Assembly (NCBI GenBank): GCA_033239525.1
Contig: BSYO01000002.1
Location: 15,782,626 to 15,846,625 of the forward strand
Source: Nepenthes gracilis
Lineage: Eukaryota > Streptophyta > Magnoliopsida > Caryophyllales > Nepenthaceae
DNA length: 64,000 nucleotides
Reading direction: 5' to 3'
Positions 59,430 through 64,000 of the stretch are shown here, one piece after another. A program made the position numbers and the translations under genes. Position 1 is the stretch's first letter, and each line of letters opens with the position of its first letter. The notes beneath the pieces were generated by a model that worked only from the letters and a program-made list of their open reading frames with translations, ran no database searches and was not told the DNA's origin.

Positions 59430-61355
59430 GAATAAATCCAAACCGGTGAGCATTCTACTTACTAATTACTTTAAGTTGAGCTTTCAACAAAGTCCTTCTA
59501 TATAAGATAAGAAGTCCAACATTAAGTCCTTCTATATACTTTAAGTCAATGCCAGTTGACCGAAACAATAAGGAAGTCCTTACAAAAAGTAAAGTCAGAA
59601 TGATCATGTCTAAGTAGGTAACTTACTCCTAACCACCCTGATGACCTTATAGAAAGAAGTACAAGCAGTTGACCTGCCCTACTTACTACCACCAACCCCA
59701 ACGCCTATATGTAATGGCCCCCCATGATTTAGGATAGGAAGCTAGGCAAACGACCAGGTGATATCATTAAGAAATTCAAGCCAGAACCAAGTGAAAGGTT
59801 CATAGATCCAATCCAGGCAAGTGTACTCACCGTTTTAAGTTCATATTTTTAATGCAAGTATATCATGCCTGTTTGTCTAACTAATAATATTCAGTTAATT
59901 CATGATGTTCGAACGCATGATGTTTGATTTTTGCATGACTTAGATGATGACCAGTTATTTGTTTATGAAAAAGTATCGGTTATTTCATGATGTTTGGATG
60001 TTTTATTTAAATGTATGAAGTCCGACCATGTTTTAAGATGTTCGGTTATTGCATGTGTAAAAAGACCTCCGGCCTTTGTTAGAAAGTACTCCGGCTTTTG
60101 TTAGAAAGAACTTCGGCTTTTGTTAGAAAGAACTTCGACTTTTGTTAGAAAGAACTCCGGCTTTTGTTAAAAAGAACTCTGGCTCTTGTTAAAAAGAACT
60201 CCGGCTTTTGATAAAAAGAACTTCGGTTTTGTTGAAAAGACTTCCGGCTTTTGTTGAAAAGACCTCCGACTTTTGTTACGAAGAACTCCAGTGTTAAGAC
60301 GTTAAAGGAAAGGCTTTACGGACTTCAAATGCTTAAGTTAAAAACAAAGGCTATAAGAATAAGGAAAACTGTATGTAATCCGGACAGCAAGTAGAACTCT
60401 ATGACTTCGGACTCTTTGAATTATGATGGATGGCCATTAAAAGATATGAACTAAAGAATCGAGTTTCCATTAAACTTATTGGCAAAGATGGATGAAGGAT
60501 ATTGGAGTGACACTAGAGGACTATTCCTGGGCCACGGGGGAGTTTCTTGTGGCATAAGGCTTATGGACTACGGCCCCGTATGCCGGGTTAAAGGCATTAC
60601 CTCCCGCCTCAGGGAGCATAATGAGAGGATACGGCTCTAGGTTGTGGGGTAGCACACAACCCTTCCTCGATGTTGTCCGCTCCTGTCCGATTCCTAAAAA
60701 TGATAAGTATTTCGTTCGGCTTTTATGAATTTTCTAAAGAAAAGATAATAAGAACAAGAACAAGGAACTCTAAACTTAAGCAGAAACAATATGGTGATTT
60801 TCGTATGCTAAGTTATGTTATGAAACCTTTACTTTGATCTGATGATATATATGTTAATGTTTTCTACATGTGGGTACCTTGCTGGGCTCTGTAACTCGCT
60901 CTTACTATTTTTCAGATGATAAAAAGCTTATGGAGGATGAAATTGAGTGGAGTCATATGAAGTAACTAGACGGCATAGCTGGCCGGAGCTGATTTGTGAA
61001 GGAATTGATATATTTCCTTTTTATGTTTTGAGAAGGACTTGTAAAAACATTCCGCTGTAAAAGAATTTATGAATGTTAACATGTTTCCATAATTATAATT
61101 TGGAAGAATGAAGTTAATATTTCTTGTAGCATCTCATTTCATGACAAGAACTTCATGTCGACTAACCCGAATATAGAGTTATAACTTTGATGGCCAACTC
61201 AAGGAATCTGACCTCAAGCGATCCTATGTTCACGATAGGGTATGTTTAAAGGAAAGAAAAATTTTTATGTCCACCAGGTTTGTATTATACCGTATATGTG
61301 TAAAGGTTAGGATTGACGGCGGCCGTATATGGTGGAATATGGCCGGTCCGTCATA
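59430..61355 (+). mobile_element. LTR (family 6) with PBS downstream; left end unclear
   Basis: It shares the U3/leader blocks of the other LTRs (AGTAGGTAACTTACTCC near 59613). It has donor-like CAG|GCAAGT (59814-59822), a minisatellite (60060-60300), the box GGTACCTTGCTGGGCTCTG, a pyrimidine tract and acceptor ATTTTTCAG (ends 60915, intron 1099 nt). It ends TCCGTCATA at 61355, a mutated CCGTCACA. It is the 5' LTR of an element whose gag begins at 61546. The left boundary is approximate. Confidence 0.75.
60060..60300 (+). repeat. 21-22 bp minisatellite (GAAAGAACTCCGGCTTTTGTTA)
   Basis: It has about 11 units with the same GAACTCCGGCTTTTGTT core as the array in element C, at the same place in the LTR. 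Confidence 0.9.
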
Positions 61356-61357
61356 GT

Positions 61358-61370
61358 TGGTATCAGAGAA
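61358..61370 (+). other. Primer-binding site after the family 6 LTR
   Basis: TGGTATCAGAGAA matches the initiator-tRNA(Met) PBS over its first ten bases, the best match in the window. Confidence 0.88.
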
Positions 61371-61545
61371 AATAGATATGCTTTAGGTTTGATCTAAATT
61401 AATACGGAAACTTAAGGCAGGATAAGTTAAGGATAAAAAGGAATTAGCATTACTTTTTCTTAGGATGGAATACTATTGTTAGCCGCCTTTGGTTAGTAAT
61501 CTGACCAAAACAGTTTTTTCAGGAATCAAAGTCATTACTGAAGAC

Positions 61546-61650
61546 ATGTCTAATAGAGGAAAGCGAGCTGTCCGGACTAGCAACCCTCCGAAGCCGAAGA
61601 CAAGGTACTTGAACTTGCTAGACATGATGGTTGATGTCATAGAAGCCTTG
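61546..61650 (+). pseudogene. gag: gag N-terminus, cut by an inserted LTR
   Basis: The frame starts MSNRGKRAVRTSN at ATG 61546, about 190 bases after the PBS, and continues to a LLDMMVDVIEAL segment. It aligns with the gag starts of A (LLERMTTVVESV) and C (LLERVMHVVEKM). An in-frame ATG exists upstream (61489), but 61546 matches the relatives. The LTR beginning TGTGACCGACC at 61651 interrupts it after 35 codons; the remainder is outside the window. Confidence 0.8.
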
Positions 61651-64000
61651 TGTGACCGACCGGATTATTCTCCAACGAATAACCTCCGCCATTGGCAACA
61701 CAACTACAGTCCACAATTAATACTTATGGATTCTATAGAAATTTCGCAGAGTTTCCTCTATAATTGGATGAAAACCAAAAATACAACCTGTTTAAAAACA
61801 TCCTGTACAAGCACACAACTAATCATTATTGAATGTTTGGCCTACAACACACAACACAGGATCACAATATCTGCCATATCATCCATGGCTCCAATACAGT
61901 ACTCCTATCTACCGTATTAGATCTAGAGAGATGCCATTTAAAATAAAACAAAGCTCAAAACATCAATATAAATGCGAAGTGTAACGAAATCATCAAAACC
62001 TACGGAAGCATAGCAAAACCATAATATATAATAACAAGCCACCTTCAACCATGAGTGGCTGTTACATTCCATTACAATAATATGATCAAATCTTCAATGC
62101 ACTTGACGTCTAACTAACCCCTTCAAGCAAGTCTCTCTCCTTGCTCTAACTAATCTGGCGCCGGCTAAGTGTTCTCATTTGGAAAGATAAGTAGCAAGAG
62201 TGAGCGTACAGCTCAGCAAATGTAATCATAAGTAACATTTCATAGTAGAAAGCAATAGAAGCAATAACTGAAAAAGGAGGGAACACGTGTAATCTCAACA
62301 GTCATGAATCTTGAGAGGGGAAACAGGGGAGATCTGGGATCACTAGATTCTACGGTTACATCGGTTATGTATTATTCATTTTCATCATTATATCATCTTT
62401 GCGGACCCGGGCTAGTAGGCCGTACTAACCAACGATGCGAGAGAACGAGGAAAGGAATGTATTCACTACACATTCTAAAGCCAAGGCTACATTTTAGGTC
62501 TGCTGCACTTGACCATCAGTTGCATCTCCACTATGCAACATTTAACCAAACGGTTACATTTTAGGCCTACAGCACTCGGCCAACATGCCCCATATCCCCC
62601 GGGGACCAGGGCAAACATCGTTCTTCCACAATAGTTTCCTAAAGCGAACCACGAACATCACCTGCTCCCACGATCGGCTAGAATACGTGGCCAAGTATTC
62701 CACGGGTTCTCACCGCGATAGACATGCTAAGCCAAAGGTTACTACCCCCAATGAATCATGGTCCAAGTTTCAAGATTAGTTCCCACACTTGGAGAGAGAA
62801 ATCCACGTTTGCCATACACATTCACAACTCAGAAAATCCCATTCCCATCACATACATCTCCATCCTAGAGATCATTCCATCACACTACACAATGTGGATT
62901 TTCTTCCATTTACTTGCTCGATTCACAACTTTCCATGGGACTCAATCCAGTCATTACAATTCAATTCATGTTCACAAGAGAATTTCAAATTTCATACCTT
63001 TGATAATCACGTATCATTTTAGAAGCCTCCTGGACTCATTTCCTTACTTCTGGCACATGGATACATATTTTTGGGGCTTACATTTACGTTCAAACAATTA
63101 GACGTCACTTTCATAACAATTAAACGAGGGCATAACATGTATATTTCTCAGTTCATTTCGGGTGAACAGTTTCAGGTCTCTTTTAGAGCATCTGGACGCC
63201 GCGTATGGTTCGATACTTGTGAAATCGGGTATCCAATTGATACATATGCACAATTAGGACATGGTGATTCAACTTTTGGGGTCGATTCAACATACACGAA
63301 GGTGGAAACATGCAATTTCCCCTTTTACACTGGGATGAACAGTGTTAGGGCCAATTTAGAGGGCCCGGACACCGCGAACGGGTCGAAAAGTGCGAAATCA
63401 AACTCGCGGCCAACATATGTACATCATTGGGATGTGGGGATTCATATTTTGAGGTCAATTTCACGATATGTGGAAGGAAAACGGAAAATCCCCAATTTCG
63501 TGGGTTAGGGTTTTGATGAAACCAAACCGAGTGAATCAAACACGATTCGAACAACTAACTACATATTCCTTGGTCATTAATCATGGGTATCATGATTCTA
63601 ACGTTCACGGTGGCTATCGACACAAAATACCCAACAAAATCAAGCAAAACATCGAAATAGAATGAGAAGTGAGTATGAGAACACTTGCCTCGACACGTGC
63701 TTTCACCTTTATAGCTAGCTCTCGGACGGATTTAGACTCCACGGCCTCGATCTCCTCCCTTCTCTCACTAGAATTGGCACTCTCTCTCTAGAAGCTTCGG
63801 GCTCATGAGAAAAATGAGGAAAAAGAAGCACAACGCGGCTTAAAAAGGTGCCACCGCTCGAGCGCGCCTCAAGCGAGCATCAAGCGGGCGCGATTCTGGA
63901 ATTCTCGCTCGAGCGGCGAGCAGGCGGGTGAGGTTCTGGAAATCCCACTCGAGCGGAGCTCGAGTGGCCAGCGGGCAGGCGAGGTTCAAGAAAACACGCT
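61651..64000 (-). mobile_element. LTR (family 2), minus strand, cut by window end
   Basis: It starts TGTGACCGACCGG (the LTR end CCGTCACA on the minus strand, one base altered). It follows the solo LTR 52264-54801 along its length, including the donor-like GAG|GCAAGT (63691-63683) and the CTCGAGC-rich U3 (63855-63965). About 200 bases remain to its start beyond 64000. The acceptor-like site near 62179 has decayed. Whether it is a solo LTR or part of a full element cannot be seen. Confidence 0.88.

Noticed and set aside
61358..61370. Possible tRNA-derived sequence
   Set aside because: TGGTATCAGAGAA is only the complement of the 3' end of initiator tRNA(Met) (a PBS); no cloverleaf follows.

Overview
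The window is plant nuclear DNA made almost entirely of nested Ty3/gypsy LTR retrotransposons. I see no convincing host gene, no tRNA or rRNA gene, and no bacterial-type feature. The reasons for calling it a plant are: LTRs ending TG...CA with 5-bp target-site duplications (TSDs); primer-binding sites of the plant initiator-tRNA(Met) type (TGGTATCA...); gag zinc knuckles and pol genes of the chromovirus (Del/Tekay-like) and Tat lineages; and nesting several levels deep. I cannot name the species; a large-genome flowering plant fits best.

Layout. 1-1313 is the end of an LTR inserted in a chromovirus pol remnant (1314-1484), whose own 3' LTR (1506-2929) carries a tandem array. At 2930-27913 lies element B1: a leftover internal fragment, a 5' LTR (3416-8892, itself holding a solo LTR at 4414-7667), a decayed gag, then two nested insertions, and a 3' LTR (25710-27913). 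The insertions are full-length element A on the minus strand (10847-21796, TSD TGAAG) and a solo LTR (23362-25561, TSD AAATG). 28037-30755 is a minus-strand solo LTR. 30761-32324 plus 40963-41478 is another LTR split by element C (32325-40957, TSD AATGG), which has gag but no pol. 41486-42582 is half an LTR. 42583-59230 holds a minus-strand Tat-type element D with a plus-strand accessory ORF downstream of pol (43435-45480). D is split by element B2 (46331-56672, TSD CCATG), whose 3' LTR contains a solo LTR (52264-54801). 59430-61355 is an LTR followed by a PBS and a gag start (61546-61650), broken by another LTR that runs off the window.

No element is intact. A keeps gag, protease, RT, RNase H, integrase and a chromodomain-like tail, but with stops and frameshifts, a damaged protease active site and FIDN in place of the RT motif FIDD. 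B1 and C keep only gag, B2 has no recognisable coding region, and D is riddled with stops.

The most interesting pattern is in the LTRs. LTRs of different families share one internal plan. After the TATA box comes a splice-donor-like AG|GCAAGT (GC-type in about 14 LTRs, GT-type in two), then family-specific minisatellites, then a dyad TAATCGAGGATA...TATCCTCGATTA. Last comes a conserved CTCAC box, a pyrimidine tract and CAG|AT(G/A)AG, followed by the LTR end CCGTCACA. This looks like a conserved GC-AG intron in the transcript leader with the repeats and hairpin inside it. That is inference and can be tested with RNA data.
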